64,000 nt of DNA, taken from positions 3,037,501 to 3,101,500 of the forward strand of contig NZ_CP087588.1 of NCBI RefSeq assembly GCF_020985305.1. The letters are read 5' to 3'. The position numbers were made by a program, and so were the translations under genes. The DNA comes from Croceicoccus sp. Ery15. Its GTDB lineage: Bacteria > Pseudomonadota > Alphaproteobacteria > Sphingomonadales > Sphingomonadaceae. The notes under the pieces are model-generated. The model saw nothing but the letters and a program-made list of their open reading frames with translations. It made no database searches and was not told the DNA's origin. Below, piece after piece: positions 8,996 through 20,152 of this stretch (position 1 is the stretch's first letter; the number at the start of each line of letters is the position of its first letter).

Positions 8996-9274
8996 ATGAA
9001 TGATGTAACGCCTGAATTCATCGCCGGTCTTCGCGCGCTCGACGCCGAGGTTGGATCAACCAGCAACAAGCATGACCGCGCAGTCGTCTTGATCCACGCC
9101 TGCATAGCTGGAGGTCACAACGACGGAAGCACGATCGTTAAAACGCTGACGAGCCTAAATTTTGATCCGAAACATGTCGGCCTCACGCTGAGCGCAGGCT
9201 GCGGTCCAAGCGCCGATCGGCATCATTGGGAAAAGTTGACTGACGGGAGCTACCGATCGCACGGCGTAAGCTGA
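8996..9274 (+). CDS. Hypothetical protein (92 aa)
   Basis: A 92-residue soluble protein beginning MNDVTPEFIAGLRALDAEVG. The sequence suggests a small helical fold: a DRAVVLIHACI helix, a KTLTSLNFDPKHVGLTL helix-turn-helix-like middle, and a short polar HHWEKLTDGSYR tail. The ATG is placed where the compositionally normal part starts; GTGAGA lies upstream. No signal peptide or membrane segment. The helix pattern is compatible with DNA binding, but no family is recognised. Confidence 0.6.
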   Translation: MNDVTPEFIAGLRALDAEVGSTSNKHDRAVVLIHACIAGGHNDGSTIVKTLTSLNFDPKHVGLTLSAGCGPSADRHHWEKLTDGSYRSHGVS

Positions 9275-9366
9275 TCCGGTGTTTGTCGGAAGTTAAGCAG
9301 TTTTGCTGACCAGTTTGTTGGAAATCAACGCTAGGAGGCAGGCACAGGAAACGGCGAGGGTGAACG

Positions 9367-9681
9367 ATGAGAAGTTTGGGATTGGCACTGGCGGCGTTGA
9401 CGCTGCTTTCGGTTCCACCTGTCTCTGGTGTCGCCTTCGCCCATCCTGGTGGACTGGCTTCGGACGGCTGTCACAACGATCGTAAAAACGGAGGACGGCA
9501 CTGCCATAGAGCTCCCAGTGGCCAAAGCAGTTCGCCCGCTCCTGTAAGCCGATTAAGCGCTGGGAGTGCGTACCCGAACTGTGCTGCGGCACGTGCGGCT
9601 GGTGCTGCGCCTGTCCGGCGGGGAAAACCGGGTTATGGCCGACACCTCGACCGTGATAATGACGGGATTGGGTGTGAGTAG
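9367..9681 (+). CDS. Secreted YHYH/Excalibur-domain protein
   Basis: A 104-residue exported protein. It has an N-terminal signal peptide (MRSLGLALAALTLLSVPPVSGVAFA), then a HPGGLASDGCHNDRKNGGRHCH block of the YHYH type, and a C-terminal Excalibur calcium-binding motif (PNCAAARAAGAAPVRRGKPGY, closing on DRDNDGIGCE). Excalibur domains are short extracytoplasmic Ca-binding loops often linked to nucleases. The gene is followed by a lipoprotein and a periplasmic gene on the same strand. A second Excalibur gene lies at 11793-12155. Confidence 0.8.
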   Translation: MRSLGLALAALTLLSVPPVSGVAFAHPGGLASDGCHNDRKNGGRHCHRAPSGQSSSPAPVSRLSAGSAYPNCAAARAAGAAPVRRGKPGYGRHLDRDNDGIGCE

Positions 9682-9782
9682 GCCGTAGTCTCAAATCGGG
9701 AATTAGTCAGTTGCTATCTTGACTTACAGTTCTTGCAGGACAAGTTGGCGATTGCCGTCAGGGGGACGGCTGGAGGGTAAAC

Positions 9783-10181
9783 ATGAAAGCCAAGGTTATT
9801 TTGGCAGCCGTTGGGCTGCTAACCCTAAACGCGTGCGCAGCTACGCCAGCACCAGTCGACAATCGCAACAGTGCGCTCACGCAGGGCAATGTGCAAATGA
9901 ATCTGGCAGTAGGGCAGACCACCAAGACGGAAGTTCTTGAGGTTTTTGGCGCCCCGAACGTGACGACACGCGATGCAAGCGGGCAAGAGGTTTGGAGCTA
10001 CCAACGGCATGCGCAGGTTTCCCAATCGAGTTCGTCAGGGAGTTTTTGGACGATTCTCTTGGTCGGAGCAGGCTCCTCTGCATCTGGCTTCTCATCCACA
10101 AGTCGCACGATGACGCTTATAATAAAGTTCGATGATAAAGATGTGGTTTCCGATTTTAGAAGTCGGACAAGCGATTTTTAA
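9783..10181 (+). CDS. SmpA/BamE-like small lipoprotein
   Basis: A 132-residue lipoprotein with a signal peptide ending in the lipobox LNAC (Cys about residue 18). A following stretch MNLAVGQTTKTEVLEVFGAPN is the conserved opening of the SmpA/OmlA (BamE-like) fold; then come WSY, a Ser-rich loop and a C-terminal strand. It is probably anchored to the outer membrane facing the periplasm. It ends 10 bases before the next gene, so the two form an operon. Real BamE is essential core machinery; this accessory relative more likely serves the partner protein. Confidence 0.75.
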   Translation: MKAKVILAAVGLLTLNACAATPAPVDNRNSALTQGNVQMNLAVGQTTKTEVLEVFGAPNVTTRDASGQEVWSYQRHAQVSQSSSSGSFWTILLVGAGSSASGFSSTSRTMTLIIKFDDKDVVSDFRSRTSDF

Positions 10182-10191
10182 GGGGCGGGTG

Positions 10192-10869
10192 ATGTTTAAG
10201 AAACTGGTTTACTTTGCTCTTATGGGAGCAATTTTGGGTGGAACACCTGCTGCAGCAAAAAAGGGCGACCTCACTCCAATGGAGTTGCAGGCTATTCAAG
10301 CTCGAGAGTTTGAGGTTGATAAAGGTACTGCGTTCGGCGCTATCATGACGGTGATCCAGGACTTCGGGTACATTGTCGAATCAGCCGACGTTTCAAGCGG
10401 CTTCATCACCGCTGCTAGCCCGGTCGAAAACAAGACGGGATTTTTTGACGCGCTTGGGGGTATGCAGGCACACGGCAACACTCGTGTCACGGCATTCTTA
10501 ATGCAAATGCCTAATGGTTCGACTAAAATCCGCTTGAATTTTGTAAACTCGAAAAGAAGTTCCGGTTCATGGGGGCGTTCAAACGAGCAGGAAAAGCCGA
10601 TTTTGGACGGGGAAGTATATCGAAACGCGTGGGAGCGAATTGATGAAGCATTGTTCGTTATGGGCGCATTGACAGACACTGCTCCATCGGCCGCGCCGAG
10701 CGCTGCCCCGGTAGTAAACTCGACTACGACGGCTCCTGAGAATGTAGCAAGCCCGGTCATTCAAGAGACGCCGCTGGCTACAACTAGCGGTTCAGCACCC
10801 AAGTCGGAAGTCGTAAACGAAAATGCTAGAAAGCAAATCGCTCCCGGCGTGATTTGTGCAACCTGCTGA
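10192..10869 (+). CDS. Periplasmic protein, partner of the upstream lipoprotein
   Basis: A 225-residue exported protein: signal peptide MFKKLVYFALMGAILGGTPAAA, then a globular domain to about residue 165 (FEVDKGTAFGAIMTVIQDFGYIVESADVSSGFITA opening, similar in style to bacterial proteins with two-layer alpha/beta repeats), then a Pro/Ala/Ser/Thr-rich flexible tail ending in a CATC motif. The ATG at 10192 has AAGGGGCGGG upstream. The tail cysteines could carry a disulfide. No named family; the tight coupling with the lipoprotein suggests an envelope complex. Confidence 0.65.
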   Translation: MFKKLVYFALMGAILGGTPAAAKKGDLTPMELQAIQAREFEVDKGTAFGAIMTVIQDFGYIVESADVSSGFITAASPVENKTGFFDALGGMQAHGNTRVTAFLMQMPNGSTKIRLNFVNSKRSSGSWGRSNEQEKPILDGEVYRNAWERIDEALFVMGALTDTAPSAAPSAAPVVNSTTTAPENVASPVIQETPLATTSGSAPKSEVVNENARKQIAPGVICATC

Positions 10870-11184
10870 TCGGCGCTAGAATCTGCTCAATTCGACAGCA
10901 GGTTGAGTAACTTCTCTATTCGCTTCTAGCGATAGATTGCGGTTGGATTCCTGGCCACAAAATGTGGTCAGGAATTGACGTGCCGAAATATGTAATGGGG
11001 CGATGCACTTCTGACCCTGGAACTCATGCCCCGTTAAGTCTGGCCGATCGAGATTAACATAAATATAATAAATACAACCTGTTGATAAATAAATCACGAA
11101 GTTGCGCAAGCGCGATTTTCAACTAGAGGCGCTCCTCGCCGCGTAAACACAAAACAGTGCGGCATTGTTCAATGAGGAGTAGTT
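10870..11184. other. Intergenic region, partly AT-rich
   Basis: No convincing gene. A marked AT-rich block (about 11055-11095, rich in ATAAATA) lies upstream of the barrel gene and is a likely promoter zone. A GAGGAG ribosome site lies right before the ATG at 11185. A 77-codon minus-strand frame here has no ribosome site. Confidence 0.45.
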
Positions 11185-11739
11185 ATGAAGAAAATCGCTG
11201 TAGTCGCTGCAGCAGCAGTGGTCGCTTTTCCGGCCGCTGCCCACGCACAGGCCTATGTCCAGGTGCAGGCAGGTTTGGACAGCGTTTCGGTCGAAGGCGA
11301 GTCTGAAGAAGGCGTCGCGTATGGTGGCGCCATCGGTTATGACTTTGCCCTGACTGACAACTGGTTTGTCGGCGTCGAAGGGAGCATCGACGATAGCACG
11401 ACCAAGGCCTGTGTGAGCGATGTTCTGTCGATTGACGATGAAGTTTGCGTCAAAACCGGCCGGGATCTGGCCGTAGTCGGTCGCATCGGGACAAAGCTTG
11501 GCGAAGCCAGCCAGATTTATGTTCTCGGCGGTTATACAAACGCTCGCATCAAAGCCACCTACGACGACGGTGTCGATAGCTTCAGCGAAGGTGACAACGG
11601 CGACGGTTTCCGCCTTGGCGCTGGTTATCGTCTCAACTTCAGCGAAAACATGTTCGGTAAGCTTGAATATCGCTATTCCAACTACGAAAGCGATTTCAGC
11701 CGTCACAACGCGCTTGTGGCAGTTGGCATGAGCTTCTGA
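11185..11739 (+). CDS. Outer-membrane beta-barrel protein
   Basis: A 184-residue protein with a cleavable signal peptide (MKKIAVVAAAAVVAFPAAAHAQ) followed by alternating strands typical of an 8-stranded OmpA/opacity-type barrel: AYVQVQAGLDSVSV, GGAIGYDFAL, WFVGVEGSI, LAVVGRIGTKL, QIYVLGGYTNARI, GFRLGAGYRLNF, FGKLEYRYSNYE, and the terminal ALVAVGMSF with the C-terminal Phe recognised by the BAM machinery. One loop has two cysteines. GAGGAG precedes the ATG. It is the one clearly surface-exposed protein of the accessory region. Confidence 0.88.
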   Translation: MKKIAVVAAAAVVAFPAAAHAQAYVQVQAGLDSVSVEGESEEGVAYGGAIGYDFALTDNWFVGVEGSIDDSTTKACVSDVLSIDDEVCVKTGRDLAVVGRIGTKLGEASQIYVLGGYTNARIKATYDDGVDSFSEGDNGDGFRLGAGYRLNFSENMFGKLEYRYSNYESDFSRHNALVAVGMSF

Positions 11740-11748
11740 ACTTAGACA

Positions 11749-11780
11749 GGGGAGGTGCGGCCTGGACGTCGCGCCTCCCC
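11749..11780. terminator. Hairpin between convergent genes
   Basis: GGGGAGGTGCG (11749-11759) pairs with CGCGCCTCCCC (11770-11780), ten of eleven positions. It lies between the barrel gene (+) and the Excalibur gene (-) and would serve both, though it has no strong T run. Confidence 0.6.
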
Positions 11781-11792
11781 CATAGTGCCTTT

Positions 11793-12155
11793 TCAAGGGT
11801 AGGGTTCGCATGCGATTCCGTCGCCGTCAGCGTCAAGGTCTGGTCGGTAGCCGGGAGAACCTCGATAGAGAGGGGCTGCGCCCGCATTTTGTGCCTCGGA
11901 ACAGTACCGATAATAGACGCTGGTCTCAGAGTGGATAAATCTTTGAGATGAAGTGTCGGTCCTGCCGTCGATCCATTGCACCACGGTTGTTATGGCGAGT
12001 GCAACCGCAATCGCTGCAGTTAAGGCGAGTTTGATAGGGAAACGTCGTCTGCGTCGGCGTCCACCCATGCCATAGTAATTGAATTTGCGTTGCGGGGAAC
12101 GGGGCGACCGACGACTTTGCACCTGCAATCCTCCCACTTTTACTACAGTCAACAT
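11793..12155 (-). CDS. Membrane-anchored Excalibur-domain protein
   Basis: A 120-residue protein. A very basic start (GGRRRRRRFPIK, about 31-42) leads into one membrane helix (LALTAAIAVALAITTVVQW), then a spacer and an Excalibur calcium-binding domain (YRYCSEAQNAGAAPLYRGSPGY, DADGDGIACEP) on the outside. The ATG at 12155 overlaps the stop of the nuclease gene as ATGTTGA, so the two are translationally coupled. The ATG at 12068, just before the Arg run, is an alternative start but has no ribosome site. Confidence 0.75.
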   Translation of the reverse strand: MLTVVKVGGLQVQSRRSPRSPQRKFNYYGMGGRRRRRRFPIKLALTAAIAVALAITTVVQWIDGRTDTSSQRFIHSETSVYYRYCSEAQNAGAAPLYRGSPGYRPDLDADGDGIACEPYP

Positions 12156-12577
12156 TTATGACCGCGCCAATAGCGATCCCAACGAAGAGCAAATCCGCTA
12201 TTGAGCATGGCACAGGAAAGGTCGCCGCCTAAAGGCGAAACGCACCAAGCGGCTGTACGACTGCCGCCACCTGAACCGTCAGACACACACGTCATGGTTG
12301 GTCCGGAAACTAGCACATGGCCTTCGCGAGATTTACCATAGGGTTGACCGACCAGTGCAACCAAGTAGTCCCTTGCTTCGCTTGCATCGGCGGCTGGACA
12401 GGGCTGGTTGCTGCGGCAACTGCCGTCCATTTCGCGTGCAGCGATGCCTGAAAGCCTTATGCGCGGCCCTTCTTTGCACCAAACCGGTCCATCGCCATCC
12501 CAGACGCGGATTGGTGTGCATTCAAAGGTCTGTCCAGCAGGGACAATGGCTTGAAGAAGGAGCAGGCTTGCGAACAT
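12149..12577 (-). CDS. Secreted thermonuclease-like (SNase) protein
   Basis: A 142-residue protein with a hydrophobic N-terminal signal (MFASLLLLQAIVPAGQT) and an SNase-type OB-fold core: CTPIRVWDGDGPVW, IRLSGIAAREMD (the usual RLxGIDAPE block) and a downstream SEARDYLVALVG helix. It is shorter than canonical staphylococcal nuclease and has many cysteines, so it would be an extracytoplasmic disulfide-bonded enzyme cutting nucleic acids; activity is not assured. AAAGGAAT precedes the ATG. It overlaps the Excalibur gene by 7 bases. In Bacillus YokF the two domains are fused, so this looks like the split version. Confidence 0.75.
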   Translation of the reverse strand: MFASLLLLQAIVPAGQTFECTPIRVWDGDGPVWCKEGPRIRLSGIAAREMDGSCRSNQPCPAADASEARDYLVALVGQPYGKSREGHVLVSGPTMTCVSDGSGGGSRTAAWCVSPLGGDLSCAMLNSGFALRWDRYWRGHKC

Positions 12578-12629
12578 GACATTCCTTTGAAACTGTACCC
12601 TAAGATTGGAAGAGCGGAAGTGATATCAA

Positions 12630-12755
12630 ATGCGCGACTGGCTGACTGACGAAGAGCGGGCAAACGAAGAGCAAAACGCGTGGAAGCTGGAGTTGGAAGC
12701 CACTTTGCTCGGTATCCTCATGCTTGTCGCAGCATTGACGACTGTATTCGGATAG
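12630..12755 (+). CDS. Tiny single-pass membrane protein (41 aa)
   Basis: A 41-residue frame: charged helix MRDWLTDEERANEEQNAWKLE then one membrane helix (ATLLGILMLVAALTTVFG). GGAAG lies about 10 bases upstream. Its stop is five bases before the next ATG. The charged-then-hydrophobic layout is coherent and the pair spacing supports it. Function unknown. Confidence 0.6.
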   Translation: MRDWLTDEERANEEQNAWKLELEATLLGILMLVAALTTVFG

Positions 12756-12760
12756 TCGTG

Positions 12761-12952
12761 ATGCCGATTACCCGCGATAAAGAGCTTTGGATGGCAGCGC
12801 TCCTTCTCGAGAAAAAGCACGGTGCGGCCGCTGCGACGTATGTCGCGGGACGTTGTCGAAAGTTTGAAGCCGAAGGTGACGACGGCGGGGTTAAGCTTTG
12901 GACCGAGATTGGTCAAAAATTGCACGAACTGAAACCTGCAGGCCGAAATTAG
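12761..12952 (+). CDS. DUF6961-like small protein (63 aa)
   Basis: A 63-residue soluble protein, MPITRDKELWMAALLLEKKHG..., with the RDxELWxxA...HG..A start and a GDDGGVKLWTEIGQKLHELKP ending that I recognise from the DUF6961 family common in sphingomonads. The start at 12761 is chosen because it begins the family domain and lies five bases after the 41-aa gene. Function unknown. Confidence 0.7.
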   Translation: MPITRDKELWMAALLLEKKHGAAAATYVAGRCRKFEAEGDDGGVKLWTEIGQKLHELKPAGRN

Positions 12953-13073
12953 GTCGTGAACCCATAAAGCGGGCTACGACACGGATTGCTGCGCAGCGAA
13001 TTTTTGCCAACGCTTTTCCAGCTTTTGGACCATCGTAGCTTCGGTCGTTCGGATGTCGTCGATCGATCTAATA

Positions 13074-14233
13074 CCAAGGCGCGCTGATCAGAACCCATGA
13101 GCCCATTGTCGCATTCCAATGGACATGATGCGCCACGGCTGATCGACGAGCTTGTTCCATGCGAAGCAGCAGTGGTCGACGATATCGTCGTAGGATTTGA
13201 AGATGCGGTTCGACAGCCAGTTGTCGCGCATGAACTGCCACAGGTTCTCGACCGGGTTCAGTTCAGGGCATCGTGGCGGCAGCGGCATCAGCGTGATGTT
13301 GGGCGGAACGATCAGTTCGGCCGATCCGTGCCATCCAGCCTGGTCGAGGATCAGTACGGCGTGGGCGCCCGGCGCGATATGGAAGGCGATTTCCTCCAGA
13401 TGCATACTCATCGCTTCGCTGTTGCACCGGGGCATGACGATGCCGGCAGCCTTGCCTTCAGCGGGACAGATCGCGCCGAAGAGCCAGGCTGAAGAGCGCC
13501 GCTGATCTTTGGGCGCCGACGGTCTCGTGCCGCGCTTCGCCCAGCGCCGCGTGAGCTTGGTCTGCTGACCGATACGGGCTTCATCCTGCCACCATAGCTC
13601 TACAGGCGTTCCTTGCGGGAGGCTGCATCTGATTTGCGCCAGGCGGGCAGCGAACTCTTTTTAAAAATGGCAATGTCTTCACGCTTCTGGCCGCGATGGC
13701 GGGGTCGGGCCGAGAGCTTGCGATAACCCATCGCACGCAGTTCGCGCCCAAGAGTGTGGCGCGTGACCGACAGTTCGAATTCGTCCCAGACCCACTGCGC
13801 CAGATCACACAGCCGCCAACGCACTACGCCATGCGACGCGGGGATCGGGCCCGCCTCGACGATCTCGGCCAGCCGGGCGCGCTGATCGTCATTCAAGATC
13901 GAAGCCCGCCCCGGAGCCTTGCGAGTGGCAAGACCGTCGGGGCCACCCTCGTTGAAGCGCAGAACCCAGTCGCGCACGATCTGCAGCGTCACGCCGGCAA
14001 TCTTCGCCGCTTCGCTGCGGCTCCCGCCGTCAAGAACCAGCGCAATGGCCAATAGGCGCCGGACCTGATCGGCATCATCGCATCGTCGCGCAAGCCCTCG
14101 CAAATCCGTCGAAGTGTAGTCAGATCTAATCTCAATCGCTGCCGCCATCGCAAGCCTCCTGTGCTTGCCATGGTGAATCAGAAAATCATCAACTTGGGAA
14201 TCCCCGGCGTGAGTCAGCCTCAGCGCGCCTTGG
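13074..14233 (-). mobile_element. IS630-family insertion sequence
   Basis: A 1,160-bp element with terminal inverted repeats CCAAGGCGCGCTGA (13074-13087) and its complement (14220-14233), flanked by TA at 13072-13073 and 14234-14235, the standard IS630 dinucleotide target. Transposase is on the minus strand. It is inserted in the 3' part of the hypothetical gene at 14234-14503. Confidence 0.9.
13088..14148 (-). CDS. IS630 family transposase, frameshift-encoded
   Basis: Two phases joined by a -1 slip on TTTTTAAAAAG (about 13658-13668). Phase A (from the ATG at 14148) carries the winged-helix DNA-binding part (SRSEAAKIAGVTLQIVRDW, then a second helix-turn-helix around VTRHTLGRELRAMGY). Phase B carries the DDE core: WWQDEARIGQQ, AVLILDQAGWH and LPPRCPELNPVENLWQ. 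Joined at the slip the product reads ...IFKKEFAARLAQIRC... without gaps. This slippery arrangement is normal for the family; likely functional. Confidence 0.87.
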
Positions 14234-14503
14234 TATAAGCCATTTGTCGAAAGCCGTTTTCACAAAGGCTTGGCCCACATCGTTCAACTCGGACCATTTG
14301 ATCACGAGATCGGGTGAGCGGGCGATAACACTCCTTCCCGGTGTGAGCCCCTTGGCGGCCAATAGCTCTGCAAATACATATAGACTTGTGGAAACGTGAC
14401 GGTGCCATTCTCCATCGTCGGGGATTTGGTTGCCGTCAGCGTCATAGGAACTCACCGGAACACTCAGCATTCCTGGGACGTCGATCACCTTAAAGTCCGT
14501 CAT
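14234..14503 (-). pseudogene. Hypothetical gene truncated by IS630
   Basis: The first about 90 codons (MTDFKVIDVPGMLSVPVSSYDADGN...SELNDVGQAFVKTAFDKWL) look like a normal soluble protein, then the frame runs into the IS at 14233 and stops after a short junk tail at 14189. GAGG lies just before the ATG at 14503. DNA on the far side of the IS (13071 downwards) does not continue the frame well; a different phase there reads RSIDDIRTTEATMVQKLEKRWQ, so a small indel may also be present. Family unknown; an immunity-like or phage small protein is possible but unsupported. Confidence 0.6.
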
Positions 14504-15063
14504 TGGCACCTCGTCGCCGTATGCAATCCGAACTTAGGACCTTTTATTCGACGGCGGAATCTGATTCAGGCTCCACATGAGCCGATATGACCTGACCGAC
14601 TTTGAATGGCGCGTGATCGAACCGCTGCTGCCCAACAAGCCTCGTGGCGTGCCTCGAGTCGATGATCGGCGCGTTCTGAACGGGATATTCTGGGTGCTTC
14701 GTTCCGGTGCGCCGTGGCGCGATCTGCCCGAGCGTTACGGCCCACGTACCACCTGCTACAACCGTTTCGTGCGCTGGCGAAAAGCTGGTGTATGGGATCG
14801 GATGATGGACGCCATTACCGCTGCCCAAGACGGCGATATCCAGATGATCGACAGCACTTCCATTCGCGCCCACCAACAGGCCGCGACGGCAAAAAGGGGG
14901 ATCGAGATCATTGTCTCGGTCGCTCCCGAGTGTCGCGCGACATTCACGGTGAGAATGCGCGACAATCAAGATGAGAATCTGGTGTGTCGGGGTTGGCGTA
15001 GGGCGTAGCCCGGAGCCGATCCCGACACACCGGAGCGCCCCTTTGTGGGGAGGCCGAAGATGA

Positions 15064-17447
<2,384 letters not shown>

Positions 17448-17897
17448 ACCTTGCCAGCGACAATCAAAATGACCACAAACTGTCGCGCCGCGACAATCAA
17501 CTTCTTATCCTGATAGTCGCGCTCTTCTCACCCAGATCGTCGCGCCACACCCGAGGCGGGCTCACGACCAAAATCCACGCGGTCGTCGATGGGCAAGGCC
17601 TCCCGATCCGACTGAGCCTGACCGCCGGGCAAAGCCACGACGGCCAAGCCGCCGATAATCTGCTTGGCCATGTTGGTGCCGGAACAATCGTGCTGGCGGA
17701 CAAGGCCTATGATGCCGACCGCATCCGGGCATCTCTCCGCGATAAAGGCGCGTTCGCCAACATCCCACCCATGTCAACGGCGGCGTAAAAGTCGTCCATT
17801 GGGCGGAGCAAAACCAGGCCACTTGATCCGGGTGTTGGCGAGCGCCGGGAGGGCGTAGCCCGAGCGGGGGTCGCCAACACCCGGATTGCCGTTTCTG

Positions 17898-18665
17898 TCA
17901 GGGGTTGGGACGTGCTTTGCGTGCCTGGCTCTGGGCCAGGCGATAGCTCTCGCCGTTCATCTCGAGGATGCTGACGTGGTGGGTGAGCCGGTCGAGGAGC
18001 GCGCCTGTCAGGCGCTCGGAACCGAACGTCTCGGTCCATTCGTCGAACGGCAGGTTGCTGGTGATCAGCGTCGAGCCGCGTTCGTAGCGCTGTGAGATCA
18101 GCTCGAACAGCAGTTCCGCGCCGGTTTTGGAGAGGGGCACGAACCCCAGCTCATCGATGATGAGAAGCTTATAGCCGGTCATCTGCTTGTGTAAGCGCAG
18201 TAGGCGGCGTTCGTCGCGTGCCTCCATCATCTCGCTGACCAGCGCGGAAGCAGTGATGAACCCGACCGTCAGGCCCTTCTGGCAGGCCGCCAGGCCAAGA
18301 CCGATCGCGACATGGGTCTTGCCGGTCCCCGACGGGCCAAGGGCGATGACGTTCTCGCGACGGGTAATCCAGTCACAACGCGCCAGTTCGAGCACCTGCA
18401 TCTTGTTGAGCTTCGGAATGGCGGCAAAGTCGAAGCTGTCGAGGCTCTTGGCGGCCGGGAACCGCGCGGCCTTGATCCGGCGCTCGACCATCCGGCGTTC
18501 CCGGTCGATCAGTTCCAGTTCGACAAGCCGAGCAAGGTAGCGGACATGATCTACGCCCTCTGCTGCGCATTGCCGGGCCAGCTTGTCATGCTCGCGCAGG
18601 AAGGTTGGCAGCTTGAGCGTCTTGAGGTGGCTGGCGAGCAGCAGTTCGGGAGCTTGGCTGCTCAT
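17898..18665 (-). CDS. istB: IS21 helper ATPase IstB (type 2, copy A)
   Basis: 255-residue AAA+ ATPase starting MSSQAPELLLASHLKTLKLP. Walker A GPSGTGKTH (about 109-117), Walker B LLIIDELGF, sensor LITSNLPFDEW. The start ATG overlaps the istA stop by ATGA. Same product as the copy at 27696. Longer in-frame upstream starts lie inside istA and are rejected. Confidence 0.92.
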   Translation of the reverse strand: MSSQAPELLLASHLKTLKLPTFLREHDKLARQCAAEGVDHVRYLARLVELELIDRERRMVERRIKAARFPAAKSLDSFDFAAIPKLNKMQVLELARCDWITRRENVIALGPSGTGKTHVAIGLGLAACQKGLTVGFITASALVSEMMEARDERRLLRLHKQMTGYKLLIIDELGFVPLSKTGAELLFELISQRYERGSTLITSNLPFDEWTETFGSERLTGALLDRLTHHVSILEMNGESYRLAQSQARKARPNP

Positions 18666-20152
18666 GCCGCTGCTCCGCCGGTCAACAGCCGCATGTACGA
18701 GCGCGCCGATGTTGTCTCCACTCTGGCCCTGGGCAGGTAGGGATAGATCGCCATGTCCAGTCGGGGCGGGCGGCGCTCCACCCGGCATAACAGGAGATGC
18801 TTCACCGCATCGAAGCCGATCGCGCCCATATCAAGGGCCTGCTTCACCGCGCCATGCAGATCGGCCAGAGCGAAGCTCTCCAGCAGGCGCAGTACCTGCA
18901 CATATTCGCGCCGGCCATGCTTGCCCATGCGCGTCTCCATCAGCCGGCGCAGCGTTGTAAATACCTCGGGCAGGTCCCAGCCCTGCAATGGTGCGGCCTG
19001 ATCGAGGGCATTGATCTTCTGTTCGATCAGGGGAAGGTAATGGATCGGATCGAAGATCACATCCTCGCGCTCGTAGCTGCGCACATGGCGGGCAATGATC
19101 TCGCCCCGGCAACCGATCACCACCTCGTCGACATAGCCCCTGATCCACACCTCCTGGTGGCCGAAGCGCACCGGCACCGAGTAATCGTTGGTCCGGTAAC
19201 GCACCAGCGCCTGCGATGAGACCTGGCCGCTGGTCTGGTCACAGGCCTCGAAGGGGGAAGCCGGCAGTTCCTGCATCGCCGCCAGATCGCGCCGCAGCCT
19301 CTCGCCAATCGTCTCACTCTCGCCCCGCAGCCGGTCGTTCTGCCGTTTGCGGCATTGCTCCTCGAGCCACAGGTTGAACGCCTCCCATGTCGGGAACCGG
19401 GGGATCGGCACCATGAAGTTGCGCCGGCAATAGCCGACAAGGCCTTCAACGCCGCCCTTATCGTTACCCTTGCCGGGGCGGCCGTAACGATCACGGATCA
19501 GGTAGTGCGACAGGAAGGCGCTGAACAGCCTCGCGCGCAGCCGCGTCCCGTCAGGCAGGATCTTCGAGACCAGGCAGCGGTCGTTGTCGTAGACGATCGA
19601 CAGCGGCACCGCGCCGAAGAACGCAAAGGCGTGGACATGGCCGTCCATCCAGGCCTCGGCAACGGCAGCCGGATAGGCGCGTACGTAGCAGGCGTCGCTG
19701 TGCGGCAGATCGAGCACGAAGAAGTGCGCCTTCTGCTCCACCCCGCCGATCTCGACCAGAGCTTCTCCAAAATCTGCCTGCCCATGGCCGGGTGCGTGTG
19801 CCAGCGGCACGAACATCTCCCGGCTGCGCTGATCCCGATCCCGGATGTAATCCTTGATGATCGTGTAGCCTCCGGTGAAGCCATGCTCTTCGCGAAGGCG
19901 ATCGAACACACGCTTCGCCGTATGGCGCTGCTTGCGCGGGACCGACCGGTCCCCATCCAGCCAGCCGTCGATGATCGGTATGAACGCTTCCAGCTTCGGT
20001 CGCCGCACCGGGGCGCTGCGACGGTAACCGGGCGGCTCGGAATACGACAGCATCTTGCGGACCGTGTCGCGCGATATGTTGAAATGCTTCGCTGCCGCCC
20101 GGGCGCTCATGCCGCCCGCGCAGGCAAGACGAACCTTCAGGTAAAGTTCCAC
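18662..20152 (-). CDS. istA: IS21 transposase IstA (type 2, copy A)
   Basis: 496-residue IstA beginning (GTG) MELYLKVRLACAGGMSARAAAKHFNISRDTV, a helix-turn-helix start typical of IS21 proper. Catalytic core: APGHGQADFGEALVEIGG (first Asp), SIVYDNDRCLV (second Asp), KGGVEGLVGYCRRNF (Glu). Identical to the copy at 26209. Intact, so the element is probably able to move. Confidence 0.92.
   Translation of the reverse strand: MELYLKVRLACAGGMSARAAAKHFNISRDTVRKMLSYSEPPGYRRSAPVRRPKLEAFIPIIDGWLDGDRSVPRKQRHTAKRVFDRLREEHGFTGGYTIIKDYIRDRDQRSREMFVPLAHAPGHGQADFGEALVEIGGVEQKAHFFVLDLPHSDACYVRAYPAAVAEAWMDGHVHAFAFFGAVPLSIVYDNDRCLVSKILPDGTRLRARLFSAFLSHYLIRDRYGRPGKGNDKGGVEGLVGYCRRNFMVPIPRFPTWEAFNLWLEEQCRKRQNDRLRGESETIGERLRRDLAAMQELPASPFEACDQTSGQVSSQALVRYRTNDYSVPVRFGHQEVWIRGYVDEVVIGCRGEIIARHVRSYEREDVIFDPIHYLPLIEQKINALDQAAPLQGWDLPEVFTTLRRLMETRMGKHGRREYVQVLRLLESFALADLHGAVKQALDMGAIGFDAVKHLLLCRVERRPPRLDMAIYPYLPRARVETTSARSYMRLLTGGAAA

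Noticed and set aside
10876-11109. 77-codon minus-strand frame between the periplasmic and barrel genes
   Set aside because: No ribosome site, unusual composition, lies over the likely promoter.
13000-13071. Continuation of the IS630-split hypothetical gene
   Set aside because: The correct frame beyond the IS reads poorly; only a different phase looks protein-like, so the rejoined product is not claimed.
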